Below are positions 1 through 9,223 of a DNA stretch of 64,000 nt, in pieces (position 1 is the stretch's first letter; every line of letters starts with the position of its first letter). Below the pieces are notes generated by a model. That model saw only the letters and a list, made by a program, of their open reading frames with translations, made no database searches and was not told where the DNA came from. The position numbers and the translations under genes are program-made. Source of the stretch: Bryobacter aggregatus MPL3 (GTDB taxonomy: Bacteria > Acidobacteriota > Terriglobia > Bryobacterales > Bryobacteraceae); the NCBI RefSeq assembly GCF_000702445.1, contig NZ_JNIF01000003.1, positions 3,286,001 through 3,350,000 on the forward strand. Direction: 5' to 3'.

Positions 1-656
1 ATCTGCTACGAAAAGTGGATGTCAAGGTGGCGCCGGGTCTTCGTGTGGGCTATTTGATGGGGAGCGGCGACGAGGTCGCGCAAGGTCTGCGGCAGCTTGG
101 GGTGAAGGTCGAGATGCTGGGGGAATCGGAGTTGGAGCACGGCGATCTGAGTTCGTATTCTTCGATTTGGATTGGCATCCGTGCTTATGCGGTGCGAGAA
201 GATGTGAAGCGTCACAACGGACGTTTGCTTGATTATGTGAAGCAGGGAGGGACCCTCATCGTGCAATACCAAACGCAGGAATACGATCAGAACTACGCAC
301 CCTTTCCTTACACACAGGGACGTGGAGCCGAAGAGACGAGCGAAGAAGATGCGCCAGTGACGATTCTTGCAGTGGACGATCCTGTGTTCCAGACCCCGAA
401 TCGCATCGTCCCCGCAGACTTCGATGGCTGGGTGGAGCAGCGTGGGTCGAAGTTCTTTTCAAGCTGGGCGCCGGAGTGGAAGCCGCTGGTTGCAATGCAC
501 GATCAGGGCCAGGATCCGCAGCGAGGTGTCTGGCTTGTGGCCAAGCATGGCAAAGGGCAGTATGTTTATTGTTCGATGGCCTGGTACCGCCAGTTGCCCT
601 TTGCTGTGCCGGGAGCGATTCGGCTAGTGGCCAATCTAGTGAGTCTTGGACAGTGA
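1..656 (+). CDS. PIG-L family deacetylase, C-terminal part (5' end outside window)
   Basis: The frame is open to the left edge (first complete codon at base 3), so only about the last 217 residues are visible. An in-frame GTG at 15 lies inside the domain and is unlikely to be the true start. The fragment resembles the C-terminal ThuA/amidotransferase-like domain that follows the PIG-L (LmbE) de-N-acetylase domain in acidobacterial proteins. Recognisable stretches are VGYLMGSGDEV, IWIGIRAY, GGTLIVQYQT and VAKHGKGQYVYC. Full-length relatives are secreted zinc hydrolases of N-acetylated sugars, but the catalytic domain is not in this window. The stop overlaps the GTG start of the kinase gene, suggesting coupling. 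The assignment is from memory of the family; a lone ThuA-like domain is the alternative. Confidence 0.7.
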   Translation, partial: LLRKVDVKVAPGLRVGYLMGSGDEVAQGLRQLGVKVEMLGESELEHGDLSSYSSIWIGIRAYAVREDVKRHNGRLLDYVKQGGTLIVQYQTQEYDQNYAPFPYTQGRGAEETSEEDAPVTILAVDDPVFQTPNRIVPADFDGWVEQRGSKFFSSWAPEWKPLVAMHDQGQDPQRGVWLVAKHGKGQYVYCSMAWYRQLPFAVPGAIRLVANLVSLGQ

Positions 657-2953
657 ACGTAGAACGCTGGCGCAAAGTCGAGGCGATTTTTCACGGTGCG
701 AGGGCGCTGCCTCTCACGGAACGACCGCAGTATTTGCAGGCCGAAAGTGGCAGTGATGAGGAACTTGCTCATGAAGTGCAGCTCCTGCTCGAGGCTGATC
801 TGGCGCAGGATGGTCTGGACAATCCGTTTGGCGTTGCGGCATTCTTTGAGACGGAGCACGAGCCGGTGGATGGGCAGCGGATTGGCGCCTACCGGCTGAT
901 CCGCAAGATTGGCAGCGGCGGGATGGGGGCCGTGTTTCTTGCCGAACGCGCGGACGAGGTGTTTCATAAGCAGGTGGCACTCAAGTTGATGAGTGGTGGT
1001 GGGGCGAGCCTGGCCAGGCGTTTTCAGAAGGAGCGGCAGATTCTTGCTGCCTTGGAGCATCCCAACATCACGCGGCTTCTGGATGGTGGCGTGACCGCGC
1101 AAGGCTCACCATACCTCGTCATGGAATTTATCGACGGGAAGGTATTGAGCGACTATGCAAAAGATATTCCGCTCGATGCCAAGCTGCGGCTCTTTGCTAG
1201 CGTCTGCGATGCAGTGCACTATGCGCACCAGCGCTTGATCATCCATCGGGATCTGAAGCCCGGCAACGTCATGGTGAACGCCGAGGGCATCGTGAAGCTG
1301 CTCGATTTCGGTATTGCGAAGTTGTTGCTCGATACGGATTCGATGGATACCGTGACGCAGGTGGTGCCGATGACGCCCCGTTATGCCAGCCCGGAGCAGT
1401 TGTGTGGCGAGCCGGTCTCTACGCTCTCGGATATCTATTCGTTGGGCGTGATGCTGCAGGAGTTGATTGGTTCCAATGCGCCGCGCGACCTGCAAAAAAT
1501 TGCGTCGCATGCCAAAGAAACGCAAGCGGAGAACCGCTATCCAGCCGCCGCCGAAATCGCTGTGGACCTGCGGCGTTATCTTGCCGGCGAGCCTGTGCTG
1601 GCTCATGAAGACAGCTTGCGCTATCGCGTTGGAAAATTTGTCATGCGCCATCGCCGTGCCGTTCTTGCCGCGAGCCTGGCGCTGCTCGCGGTGCTGGTGG
1701 CCGCTGGCGTCTCGATCTGGCAGGCCCAAGTTGCGGTGCGGGAGCGGGCCAAGGCTGAGGCCGTGAGTTCCTTTGTGATTGACCTTTTGGCAAAGGCGAA
1801 TCCGGAACGGGGTGCCGACCTGAAGGTTGCCGATGTACTGGACGATGCGTCGGAACAACTCCGATCCCGCTGGACGGGTTCTTCAGAAACCGAAGCTGCC
1901 TTAAAGCAAGTGCTGGCGAGCAGCTATCGCGGTCTTGGTCTGCAAGAGAAGGCGATTCGGGAAGCAACGGATGCTGTCCGGATTTCGCGAGGTCTGTATG
2001 GCGAGCGAGCTGTCGAGACTGGGCTCGCACGCAAAGAGTTGGGGCTGGCGCATGCGATGGCCTTTCATCAGAAAGAAGCAGAGACGGAGATGCGCGCCGC
2101 GATCGAGATTCTGCGCCACGCGCCGCGGGTGCAGGATGATCTGGATGAGCTCAGCCTGGTGCTTGCCGGGAGTCTGAGTGAGTGGGGCCGCCCTCAGGAA
2201 GCAGTGGTGCTGGGGGAAGAATCTCTTGCGCGCATCCGCGCGGCCAAGCCGGCCAATCATCTGGATGTCGGGAGTGCCTACTGTGTGGTGGGCCGCACTT
2301 ACAGTTTGTTGAAGCAGCCCGAAAAACGGCGGGATGCTCTGGAGCGAGGCGCTGCGATCTTGCGGCAACAGGCGCGTCCCCCCTTGTCTTTGGCGAGTTG
2401 CATCCATATGCTGGCGGGACACTATTCAGAAGCCGGGGATTATGCCCGGGCCGCGGCGATTGAAACAGAAGCCATCGACTTTTTTCGCAAGCGGGCCGGG
2501 TCGCAACATGCCGACCTGGCCGCGTTTGTGATCGCGCGCGCCTCGCAACGGCGAGGCTTGCACCAATGGGACCTGGCTTATCAGGATGCGGATGAAGCGT
2601 TGCAACTCGCGTTGCGGTCCTGGCCGCGGGCCAGCGAAGGTGTGGCGTACATGCTGTATCACTATGGCCGGATCGAATGCGATTCCGGACGCACCGAAGC
2701 GGGCTTGGCAAAGTTACGTGAAGCGCTTGCCTACCGGAGCCAGCCGAACGCGACCTCCCCGGCGCAACTGGCGGCAACGCAGCATTCCGTAGCGCGTTGT
2801 TTGGCGACCGTTGGAAATTTTGACGAGGCTGGGCCGTTGGCACGGGCGTCGAATCAAGTTCGTGAAAAGCTGTTTCCTTCGGAGTCGCGGCTGGTGCGGG
2901 AGTCGCGGGAACTGCTTGCGGATATCGAGAAACGCACGGCTCCAAAGCCCTAA
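653..2953 (+). CDS. Membrane-anchored Ser/Thr protein kinase with C-terminal TPR domain
   Basis: This 766-residue protein starts at GTG 653, which overlaps the preceding TGA; the longer upstream frame lies inside the previous gene. The Hanks-type kinase domain covers about residues 80-312, with G-loop GSGGMG (87-92), lysine K111 in VALKLM, HRDLKPGN (198-205), DFG (218-220) and SPEQ (246-249). It is an RD kinase, so probably activated by loop phosphorylation. A single transmembrane helix (about 336-357) is followed by some 400 residues of TPR-like helices on the other side of the membrane. Compared with related acidobacterial kinases, the segment between LGVMLQELI and DLQKIASHA is very short, so part of the C-lobe seems lost. 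The ECF sigma gene lies 1.2 kb away; kinase-controlled ECF factors of this kind are known, but a link here is inferred. Confidence 0.93.
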   Translation: MNVERWRKVEAIFHGARALPLTERPQYLQAESGSDEELAHEVQLLLEADLAQDGLDNPFGVAAFFETEHEPVDGQRIGAYRLIRKIGSGGMGAVFLAERADEVFHKQVALKLMSGGGASLARRFQKERQILAALEHPNITRLLDGGVTAQGSPYLVMEFIDGKVLSDYAKDIPLDAKLRLFASVCDAVHYAHQRLIIHRDLKPGNVMVNAEGIVKLLDFGIAKLLLDTDSMDTVTQVVPMTPRYASPEQLCGEPVSTLSDIYSLGVMLQELIGSNAPRDLQKIASHAKETQAENRYPAAAEIAVDLRRYLAGEPVLAHEDSLRYRVGKFVMRHRRAVLAASLALLAVLVAAGVSIWQAQVAVRERAKAEAVSSFVIDLLAKANPERGADLKVADVLDDASEQLRSRWTGSSETEAALKQVLASSYRGLGLQEKAIREATDAVRISRGLYGERAVETGLARKELGLAHAMAFHQKEAETEMRAAIEILRHAPRVQDDLDELSLVLAGSLSEWGRPQEAVVLGEESLARIRAAKPANHLDVGSAYCVVGRTYSLLKQPEKRRDALERGAAILRQQARPPLSLASCIHMLAGHYSEAGDYARAAAIETEAIDFFRKRAGSQHADLAAFVIARASQRRGLHQWDLAYQDADEALQLALRSWPRASEGVAYMLYHYGRIECDSGRTEAGLAKLREALAYRSQPNATSPAQLAATQHSVARCLATVGNFDEAGPLARASNQVREKLFPSESRLVRESRELLADIEKRTAPKP

Positions 2954-2958
2954 GCCGC

Positions 2959-4167
2959 ATGTTAGTCTCAACTCCATTGATGACAAGACGCGTATTGGCA
3001 AAGGCGCTGTTTGCTGCTCAGATTGGACCACCTCCTGGATGTAAAGGGAGCGATATCGGCACACTCTGCGAAGCGATTCGATTGGATGCAAACGCGCCGG
3101 ACTTTCGTGATTCTTTCTTGCAACCACGGTTCCGAAAGCTGCCGGAGTGGCAGAAACAAATGCAATGGCTTGTCCGTGAAGTCTTGGGCGAGCCGCCGTT
3201 AGAAGTGGCTCCGGACGCGAAAGTTCTCGAACGCCGCGATCGGGGAGATCACTTCGAGGAACTGTTGTCTTTCCATACGACGGCGCAGCTTCGCGTGCCG
3301 GCCTATCTTCTGGTTCCCAAGAACGCGAAGTTGCCGGCGCCCGCTGTTGTCGCGCTCCATGACCACGGTGGCTACTATCTTTGGGGCAAAGAGAAGCTGC
3401 TGGATCTGCCTCAAGAGCATCCGAATCTGACAGCCTTTCGCCAGAACAGCTATGACGGCAAGGCGATCGCGCGCGAGTTGTGCCGGAGAGGCTATGTTGT
3501 GATCTCGATCGATGCTTTCTTCTGGGGAGATCGCAGAATGCAATTGGACGCAGATGCTCCCGAACTGAAGAATCGGGAACGGAGTTTGAGCGATCGCGCG
3601 ATTCAGGATTACAACCGGCGCAGCAGCGAGAATGAAGACGTCGTGGCGCGCAGCTACCAGACGGCCGGTAGGTCTTGGGCTTTGCGGATGTTGTGGGATG
3701 ATCGCCGCACCATCGACTATCTGGTGACGCGCCCTGAGGTGGACGCGCGGCGGATCGGAGCCGTGGGGCATTCGGTGGGTGGGTATCGCAGCTTTAGCCT
3801 GGCGGCCTTGGATTCGCGCATCAAAGCGGCCGTCAATGCGAACTGGATTGCCAGCCTGCCGTATCAGATTCCGAAGAATGTCCGTTGGAGTGTCGGCGAT
3901 TCCTTCTTCCTGGGTGGACTTTACCGGAGGATGGATCTGCCCGATCAGGCGGCCCTGGTGGCGCCTCGTGCGCTGATGACGATTTCCGGTGATCAGGACC
4001 GTTTATTTGAGCAAACGGGAATTCGCGCCGCACACGAAAAGATCGGGGCGATTTATCGCAAGGCAGGTGTCGAGAAGAAGCAACTGTGCCGCATCTATGC
4101 GACGCCCCATCGCTTTTCGGCCGGAATGCAGGAGGATGCCTGGGCGTTCTTTGCGCGTGAGCTATAG
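2959..4167 (+). CDS. Alpha/beta hydrolase (dienelactone hydrolase/acetyl xylan esterase type)
   Basis: The 402-residue protein is probably cytoplasmic, since no clear signal peptide is seen. It has a nucleophile elbow GHSVGG, an acid in SGDQDRLF and a C-terminal histidine in TPHRF, giving a plausible Ser-Asp-His triad. The segment VVALHDHGGYY would supply the oxyanion-hole loop, and the N-terminal part forms a lid as in large acidobacterial and planctomycete hydrolases of this group. It starts 5 bp after the kinase stop, so the two are probably cotranscribed. An ATG at 2983 region (MTRR) is a possible shorter start. The stop overlaps the stop of the convergent sigma factor in a CTATAG hexamer. 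The substrate is unknown; an ester or polysaccharide acetyl ester is likely. Confidence 0.85.
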   Translation: MLVSTPLMTRRVLAKALFAAQIGPPPGCKGSDIGTLCEAIRLDANAPDFRDSFLQPRFRKLPEWQKQMQWLVREVLGEPPLEVAPDAKVLERRDRGDHFEELLSFHTTAQLRVPAYLLVPKNAKLPAPAVVALHDHGGYYLWGKEKLLDLPQEHPNLTAFRQNSYDGKAIARELCRRGYVVISIDAFFWGDRRMQLDADAPELKNRERSLSDRAIQDYNRRSSENEDVVARSYQTAGRSWALRMLWDDRRTIDYLVTRPEVDARRIGAVGHSVGGYRSFSLAALDSRIKAAVNANWIASLPYQIPKNVRWSVGDSFFLGGLYRRMDLPDQAALVAPRALMTISGDQDRLFEQTGIRAAHEKIGAIYRKAGVEKKQLCRIYATPHRFSAGMQEDAWAFFAREL

Positions 4168-4737
4168 ACCGCGCATCGTCTTGCGCAGCCAGGCGCGGGA
4201 CAAGGCCCACTCGCGTTCCACCGTGGAATCGGAGATGTTGAGGAAGGCAGCGATCTCGGGAATCGACAAGCCAAGGAAAAACTTCAGCTCCACTACTTGC
4301 CCCTTGCGTGCGTCGATTGCCTGGAGCTCGTGCAGCGCTTTGTCAAGCGCGAGGTAGTCGAGGGACATTTCGGGCGTTGCCAGATTGTCTGCGAGTTCAT
4401 TCGGCAACTGTCCGCCCCCGCGTTTGGCTGCATTGCGATGCCGCGCATGATCGACAATAATGTGCCGCATGAGCCGTGCCGCAATGGCAAAAAAATGCCC
4501 GCGCGATTCGAAGTGGGCGCGGTCCTGGGTGTTGAGCTTGACATACAACTCGTGCACCAGGGAGGTGGCTTGCAGCGTGATGTTCGGGCTTTCCCGGCGC
4601 AGAATGGAAATCGCAATGCGGCGCAGGTCCTGATAAAGCGCCTCGGCCAACTGAGGCAATGCTGCCGGATCGCCGTTGGACCAGGAGGCTAGCATTTGCG
4701 TGATGTCACTTGGAATGCGGACGGACACTCCTTTCAT
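4162..4737 (-). CDS. ECF-type RNA polymerase sigma factor (TIGR02999-like)
   Basis: The 191-residue protein has region 2 (about 30-100, with LVHELYVKL and GHFFAIAARLMRHIIVDHAR) and region 4 (about 130-190, with VVELKFFLGLSIPEIAAFLNI and STVEREW). The sequence style matches the TIGR02999 ECF group, which is abundant in Acidobacteria and Planctomycetes and often encoded near Ser/Thr kinases instead of an anti-sigma factor. No anti-sigma gene is adjacent. The kinase-TPR gene two genes away is the obvious candidate regulator, but that is inference. It is divergent from the SDR gene with only 19 bp between start codons, so both promoters must lie within or next to the coding regions. Confidence 0.93.
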   Translation of the reverse strand: MKGVSVRIPSDITQMLASWSNGDPAALPQLAEALYQDLRRIAISILRRESPNITLQATSLVHELYVKLNTQDRAHFESRGHFFAIAARLMRHIIVDHARHRNAAKRGGGQLPNELADNLATPEMSLDYLALDKALHELQAIDARKGQVVELKFFLGLSIPEIAAFLNISDSTVEREWALSRAWLRKTMRGL

Positions 4738-4756
4738 TCTTGTACATTAGAGAGCG

Positions 4757-5530
4757 GTGAAGGTCCTACAGGGTTGGAGTCTTGAGAATTGCCGCGCGGT
4801 GGTCAGCGGCGGCTCGCGTGGCATTGGCGCCGCGATCGTTGAGCAGTTATCGGCGTTGGGCGCGCGCGTCGTCAGTGCCTCATTGGAGTTGCCATCGGCG
4901 CGGCCGGGGGTGATCGATGTTGCCGCGGACGTATCGACGGTTGCCGGAAGAGATGCGGTACTGGCAGCGATTCCACAGGATTGGGACGGTATCGAGATTC
5001 TTGTGAACAACGTCGGCATGAATTACCGGAAGCCCACGGTTGAGTACACACTGGAAGAATTCGAGAAGATCCAAAGTACAAATGCAACGAGCATGTTCGA
5101 GCTTTCCCGTCTTCTGCATCCCCGTCTGAAGGCGAGCGGGCGCGCCTCAATCGTCAACATCGGCAGTATTGCAGGATCAATGTCGGTGGGTTCGAGCGCT
5201 GCCTATGCAATGAGCAAAGCGGCAGTGGCTCATCTGGGCCGCTATCTGGCCGTGGAGTGGGCGAGCGATGGGATTCGGGTGAACACTGTCGCCCCGGCTT
5301 GGGTGGCTACGGCATTGACACAGACCATCCAGGACAGTGAGGCCGCGATGGCTGTCGTCTCCGAGCGGACGCCCTTAGGCCGCATGGCCCGGCCCGAGGA
5401 GATCGCCAGTGTCGCCACCTTCCTGTGCCTGCCTTGTGCGAGCTATCTGACGGGCGCTGTGATTCCAGTGGACGGCGGATTGAGCGTTCACGCGATGGAC
5501 ATTACCAGCGCGCTAAGACAAAGGCAATAG
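4757..5530 (+). CDS. SDR family NAD(P)-dependent oxidoreductase
   Basis: This classical short-chain dehydrogenase/reductase has 257 residues and a GTG start. The nucleotide-binding motif SGGSRGIG spans residues 17-24, NNVG 84-87, and the catalytic Ser137, Tyr150 and Lys154 (YAMSK) are all present. Further family marks are RVNTVAPAW and the C-terminal SYLTGAVIPVDGG. The arginine in GGSRGIG favours NADP(H). The pattern resembles tropinone-reductase-like and 3-oxoacyl-ACP reductase-like SDRs, and the substrate cannot be assigned. The last 29 bp overlap the 3' end of the convergent tRNA nucleotidyltransferase gene. Confidence 0.93.
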   Translation: MKVLQGWSLENCRAVVSGGSRGIGAAIVEQLSALGARVVSASLELPSARPGVIDVAADVSTVAGRDAVLAAIPQDWDGIEILVNNVGMNYRKPTVEYTLEEFEKIQSTNATSMFELSRLLHPRLKASGRASIVNIGSIAGSMSVGSSAAYAMSKAAVAHLGRYLAVEWASDGIRVNTVAPAWVATALTQTIQDSEAAMAVVSERTPLGRMARPEEIASVATFLCLPCASYLTGAVIPVDGGLSVHAMDITSALRQRQ

Positions 5531-6617
5531 CTTCTTCGCGCGACGTTACTGTGCCCGCGAGTTGGGCATCTTCGAGCTCGTTGAGCAAGTGCTTGAACCG
5601 TGGACCTGCGGGAAGGCCGAGGGCAAGCAGATCTGCGCCGTTCAAGAGTGGGGCAGGGAAGAGATCGCCGGTATTGGCGATGCGATCTTCGATCTCATGG
5701 GGGCCATAGAGCCGCAGGTGATCGGCGAAATTGGGCTGCCGGATTAGCTTCTTGAAGGCGGCGGTTGGCAGATCGCGTGCTGTCGCAATGCGGGGTTGAC
5801 TGGCGAGGATCGCGAGGATGGTCTTCTTGCTGTCATTCGAAAACCGTAAAGCATTCAGAATGTTTCGAGGTTCGGCACAGCTTTGCAGCAGTGCGGCCCA
5901 GGCGAGGGGAAGCGAAGGGTGGGGCACAGGAAAGCGTTCCAGCCGGCACTCCGGCACAATGGCTCGCAGCAGGCCGCTCTCCCGGAGCAGGAGGAGCGCG
6001 CGATCAGGATCCGGTCCCGTGAACATCCGATTGAGTTCTTCCTGGATGCGTTCGGCGGAGATAAGTTGAATTTGGCTGGCATTCTGGAGGATGGCCTGCC
6101 ATGTGACTGCTTCGACGGTAAAGGCGAAGCGTGTTGCGAAGCGAATGGCGCGAAGCAGCCGCAGGTGGTCCTCGCGGAAGCGCTCCCCGGCCACACCGAC
6201 GGCACGAATGAGGTGGGCCTCAATGTCGGCGCGGCCGCCGAAGAAATCAAGATAGCCATCTGTCAAGGGGTCATAGAAGATGGCATTGATGGTGAAATCG
6301 CGACGGGCGGCGTCGAGCTTCGGATCGGTCTCATAGCGCACCTGGTCTGGATGACGGCCATCCTGGTATGCGGCCTCTGACCGAAAAGTGGCCACCTCGA
6401 TCCCGTCTGTCAGCACCACTCCGAAGCTGGCGCCCACCGCGTCAGCGCCAGGGAAGAGCTCGATGACCTGCTGCGGGCGGGCGGAGGTCGCGACGTCGTA
6501 ATCCTGAGGCTCGAGGCCAAGCAACGGATCGCGCACGCAACCGCCCACCCAGTAGGCCGCATAGCCTTCTTGGCGAAGGCGCACAACAATCTCGCGGGCT
6601 TTGGATTTCGTGTCCAC
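5502..6617 (-). CDS. CCA tRNA nucleotidyltransferase / poly(A) polymerase family protein
   Basis: The 371-residue class II nucleotidyltransferase starts at GTG. The head domain shows VGGCVRD (24-30), the metal-binding pair DYD (39-41), RRDFTINAI, and the nucleotide-recognising stretch FREDHLRLLRAIRFA. It adds or repairs the 3' CCA (or only part of it) on tRNAs. Length is typical of short bacterial forms, and no C-terminal HD phosphohydrolase motif is seen. Whether it adds CC, A or CCA cannot be told from sequence alone. The C-terminal codons overlap the SDR gene on the opposite strand by 29 bp; the 5' end faces the APC permease with a 51-bp gap. Confidence 0.93.
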   Translation of the reverse strand: MDTKSKAREIVVRLRQEGYAAYWVGGCVRDPLLGLEPQDYDVATSARPQQVIELFPGADAVGASFGVVLTDGIEVATFRSEAAYQDGRHPDQVRYETDPKLDAARRDFTINAIFYDPLTDGYLDFFGGRADIEAHLIRAVGVAGERFREDHLRLLRAIRFATRFAFTVEAVTWQAILQNASQIQLISAERIQEELNRMFTGPDPDRALLLLRESGLLRAIVPECRLERFPVPHPSLPLAWAALLQSCAEPRNILNALRFSNDSKKTILAILASQPRIATARDLPTAAFKKLIRQPNFADHLRLYGPHEIEDRIANTGDLFPAPLLNGADLLALGLPAGPRFKHLLNELEDAQLAGTVTSREEAIAFVLARW

Positions 6618-6668
6618 TCAATTCAGCCTAGAATAAGAAGTGCGTTTGCTTTTAGGCCTTCGCAAACT

Positions 6669-8924
6669 ATGTCCAGTTCCCCTCTCGGTGGTTCTTCCGC
6701 CAATCCCGGCAGTTCTAGTGCGGGTCATGCTTCCACAACCACGAAGGTAGTCGTCGCTACGACGGTTGCGCTCTCCTTTATCAGTTTCTGGCGCGGTGCG
6801 GCAATCGTGCTCAGTGATATGGCTTCGACGATGTTCTACATCGGTGGCATCACGGAGCAGGCCATCGGCAAGACCGCTCCCTGGTTCATCCTTGCGGTCA
6901 TGCTGTACAGCTTTGCCGTGCGCAGCGTGTACATGGAGAGCTGTAGCATGTTCGTCCGCGGGGGCGTCTATGTTGTGGTCCGGGACGCGATGGGCCCGAT
7001 GATGGCCAAGATCAGTGTGAGTGCGCTGATTGTCGATTACATCCTTACTGGACCCATTTCATCCGTATCGGCAGGGCAATACCTTGGCCATCTCATCAAC
7101 GAGACTTTAGCCAAGCTGCATCAGCCCTATCACATTGATCCCGCAACCTTTGCAGCCAGCTTCGGTGTCGCTGTGACGCTCTACTTCTGGTACAGCAACC
7201 TGAAGGGAATCCACGAAAGCTCCCAAAAGGCATTGCGCATTATGCAGATCACTACCGTGATGGTAGTGCTGCTGCTCGGCTGGAGCGCCTACACCTTGAT
7301 TGTGCGAGGGGGCGCACCTCTTCCGCCTTCCCCCACGCTCGAGAACTTACGGTTCACCCCGGAATCTCTAGGCTGGTTTGAGGGCACCTTTTGGCCCTCT
7401 ATTGCGGGCGTCGGTCTGTTGATTGCCTTTGGCCATAGCTTGTTGGCGATGAGTGGTTTTGAGACTCTCGCCCAGGTGTATCGCGAAATTGCCTATCCGA
7501 AGATGAAAAATCTGAAGATCACGGGCAACATTGTCTGCTTCTATGCCGTGATGTCGACCGGACTCATCTCGATGCTTGCCGTGATGATCATTCCAGATTC
7601 GGTCCGGCCCCGCTATTACGACAATCTGATTGGCGGAATGGTGGAGAGTCTCGATGGCAACGCCCTGCTGAAATACGGCTTCCATCTGTTTGTTGTCATT
7701 GTCGGTACGCTCATCCTCAGCGGCGCCGTCAATACCTCGATCATTGGGGCCAACGGCGTGTTGAATCGAGTTGCCGAGGATGGCGTACTTCTGAAGTGGT
7801 TTCGCAAGCCGCATGCGAAGTACGGCACCAGCGCCCGGATCATTCATCTGATTACGATCCTGCAACTGCTCACCATTCTCGGGTCGCGCGGGGACGTCTA
7901 TCTGCTTGGCGAAGCGTATGCCTTCGGTGTGGTCTGGAGCTTCTTTATGAAAGCTCTCGGTGTGCTGGCCTTGCGTTTCCAGCGCCACGACCAGGAGTAC
8001 AAGTTCCCCTTCAACTTCCACATTGCTGGACGCGAGATCCCGTTCGGACTTGCGACGATGACCTTTTCGCTGTTGCTGATTGCGATCGCGAATTTGGTCT
8101 CGAAGAAAGTCGCTACCGTCTACGGAATCACGTTCACCATCGTTCTGTTCATCCTGTTCAGCGTGAGCGAATATGTGAATCGCCAGAAACAGAAGCGTAA
8201 GGAGAAGGGGCTGGAGCAGTTCAATCTTGAACATCAGGTGGAAGTTACCGCAGATTGTCTTGAAGCGCGTCCTGGCTGCGTGCTGGTGGCTGTGCGCGGT
8301 TGGAAGCAGATGGGCCACTTGCGTAAGGTGCTCGAGAAAACGAATCTCCGCCGTCACGACATCGTGGTGATGACGGTCCGTCCTGTTGCTGTCGGCACAG
8401 GCGAACATGATCTTGCCGACGAACAACTCTTCACCAGCTACGAGCAGGAACTTTTTTCGCACGTTGTGCAGGTGGCAGAGAAAGAAGGCAAGCCGGTGGA
8501 CCTTCTTGTGGTTCCCGCAGTGGATCCCTTTGACGCGATGGTGCAGACGGCGAACAAGCTGAAAGCTTCCCGGCTGGTATCTGGCGTCAGTCCGAAGATG
8601 GCCAGCGAAGAACTCGCGCGACGCATTGGCTTGGCCTGGGAGAAGTTAGACGAGCCACGGCATCCGTTTTCGCTCGAGATCATTGCGGAAGGCCGTTCCA
8701 GCGTTTTCGTCAATCTGGGGCCGCACCCGCCGCGCCTTTGGCCGGAAGATCTCGATTTGCTACATGAGATTTGGCTCAAACTGTCCGGCGACGAACAGTT
8801 TGGGAGCCGCCTGCATCATCGTGACGTGGTTGGTCTGGCGTTGAGCCGTCTGGAGAAAGATCTCAATAGCGCGGATCGCGACGAGATTGTCGGTCAACTC
8901 GCAAAGGAACTACGCAAGAGTTAA
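6669..8924 (+). CDS. APC-superfamily amino acid permease with large C-terminal cytoplasmic domain
   Basis: ATG 6669 was chosen because an upstream in-frame ATG at 6570 lies inside the divergent tRNA nucleotidyltransferase gene. The 751-residue protein begins with a Ser/Gly-rich soluble tail. About twelve transmembrane helices (roughly 30-520) follow, including FWRGAAIVLSDMASTMFYIGG and SALIVDYILTGPISSVSAG. The last 200 residues or so are soluble and alternate hydrophobic strands and helices (CVLVAVRGW, IVVMTVRPVAVG, LLVVPAVDPFDAMV), like the Usp-type tail of some cationic amino-acid/APC transporters. It probably imports an amino acid or related cation by proton symport; the substrate is unknown. 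Its stop shares a TTAA with the stop of the zinc-ribbon gene. Confidence 0.88.
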   Translation: MSSSPLGGSSANPGSSSAGHASTTTKVVVATTVALSFISFWRGAAIVLSDMASTMFYIGGITEQAIGKTAPWFILAVMLYSFAVRSVYMESCSMFVRGGVYVVVRDAMGPMMAKISVSALIVDYILTGPISSVSAGQYLGHLINETLAKLHQPYHIDPATFAASFGVAVTLYFWYSNLKGIHESSQKALRIMQITTVMVVLLLGWSAYTLIVRGGAPLPPSPTLENLRFTPESLGWFEGTFWPSIAGVGLLIAFGHSLLAMSGFETLAQVYREIAYPKMKNLKITGNIVCFYAVMSTGLISMLAVMIIPDSVRPRYYDNLIGGMVESLDGNALLKYGFHLFVVIVGTLILSGAVNTSIIGANGVLNRVAEDGVLLKWFRKPHAKYGTSARIIHLITILQLLTILGSRGDVYLLGEAYAFGVVWSFFMKALGVLALRFQRHDQEYKFPFNFHIAGREIPFGLATMTFSLLLIAIANLVSKKVATVYGITFTIVLFILFSVSEYVNRQKQKRKEKGLEQFNLEHQVEVTADCLEARPGCVLVAVRGWKQMGHLRKVLEKTNLRRHDIVVMTVRPVAVGTGEHDLADEQLFTSYEQELFSHVVQVAEKEGKPVDLLVVPAVDPFDAMVQTANKLKASRLVSGVSPKMASEELARRIGLAWEKLDEPRHPFSLEIIAEGRSSVFVNLGPHPPRLWPEDLDLLHEIWLKLSGDEQFGSRLHHRDVVGLALSRLEKDLNSADRDEIVGQLAKELRKS

Positions 8925-9223
8925 GTGGCTGTATCGGGAGCCGGGGGAGGTGTGGGCACCTTCCGCGGTTTGGGTGGGGGAGCGATCTCTTTGAGATATT
9001 CATGATCGCTATAGCAAGTGCAGCACCGCACCTTTGCTGGCTGCGCATCGCGCAGTGACACTATGTTGTGATTCGTGAGCCGCTTACACTTGACGCAAAA
9101 ATCGTCAACCGTATCTCCTAGGCGGTATTCGGAAGGAAACATCTCTTTCAGGTCCAGATGCTCAGTATACAGCGGAGCCGCCAAGCTTGTGACAGGATAA
9201 TAGGACGCTACTGGCGAAGTCAT
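8921..9223 (-). CDS. Small zinc-ribbon-like hypothetical protein
   Basis: This protein of up to 100 residues has two cysteine pairs, CVKC (about 43-46) and CCTC (about 67-70), spaced like a zinc ribbon, and a proline-rich C-terminal tail. There is no membrane segment. The annotated ATG at 9223 overlaps the ATG of the divergent gene in a CATG. An internal ATG at about 9142 (MFPSEYRLGDTVDDFC) would give a 73-residue protein and relieve this clash. It may bind RNA, DNA or a protein partner; no function can be assigned. Confidence 0.7.
   Translation of the reverse strand: MTSPVASYYPVTSLAAPLYTEHLDLKEMFPSEYRLGDTVDDFCVKCKRLTNHNIVSLRDAQPAKVRCCTCYSDHEYLKEIAPPPKPRKVPTPPPAPDTAT

Noticed and set aside
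476-652. N-terminal extension of the kinase frame
   Set aside because: It lies within the deacetylase gene in another frame. GTG 653 overlapping the stop is the natural start.
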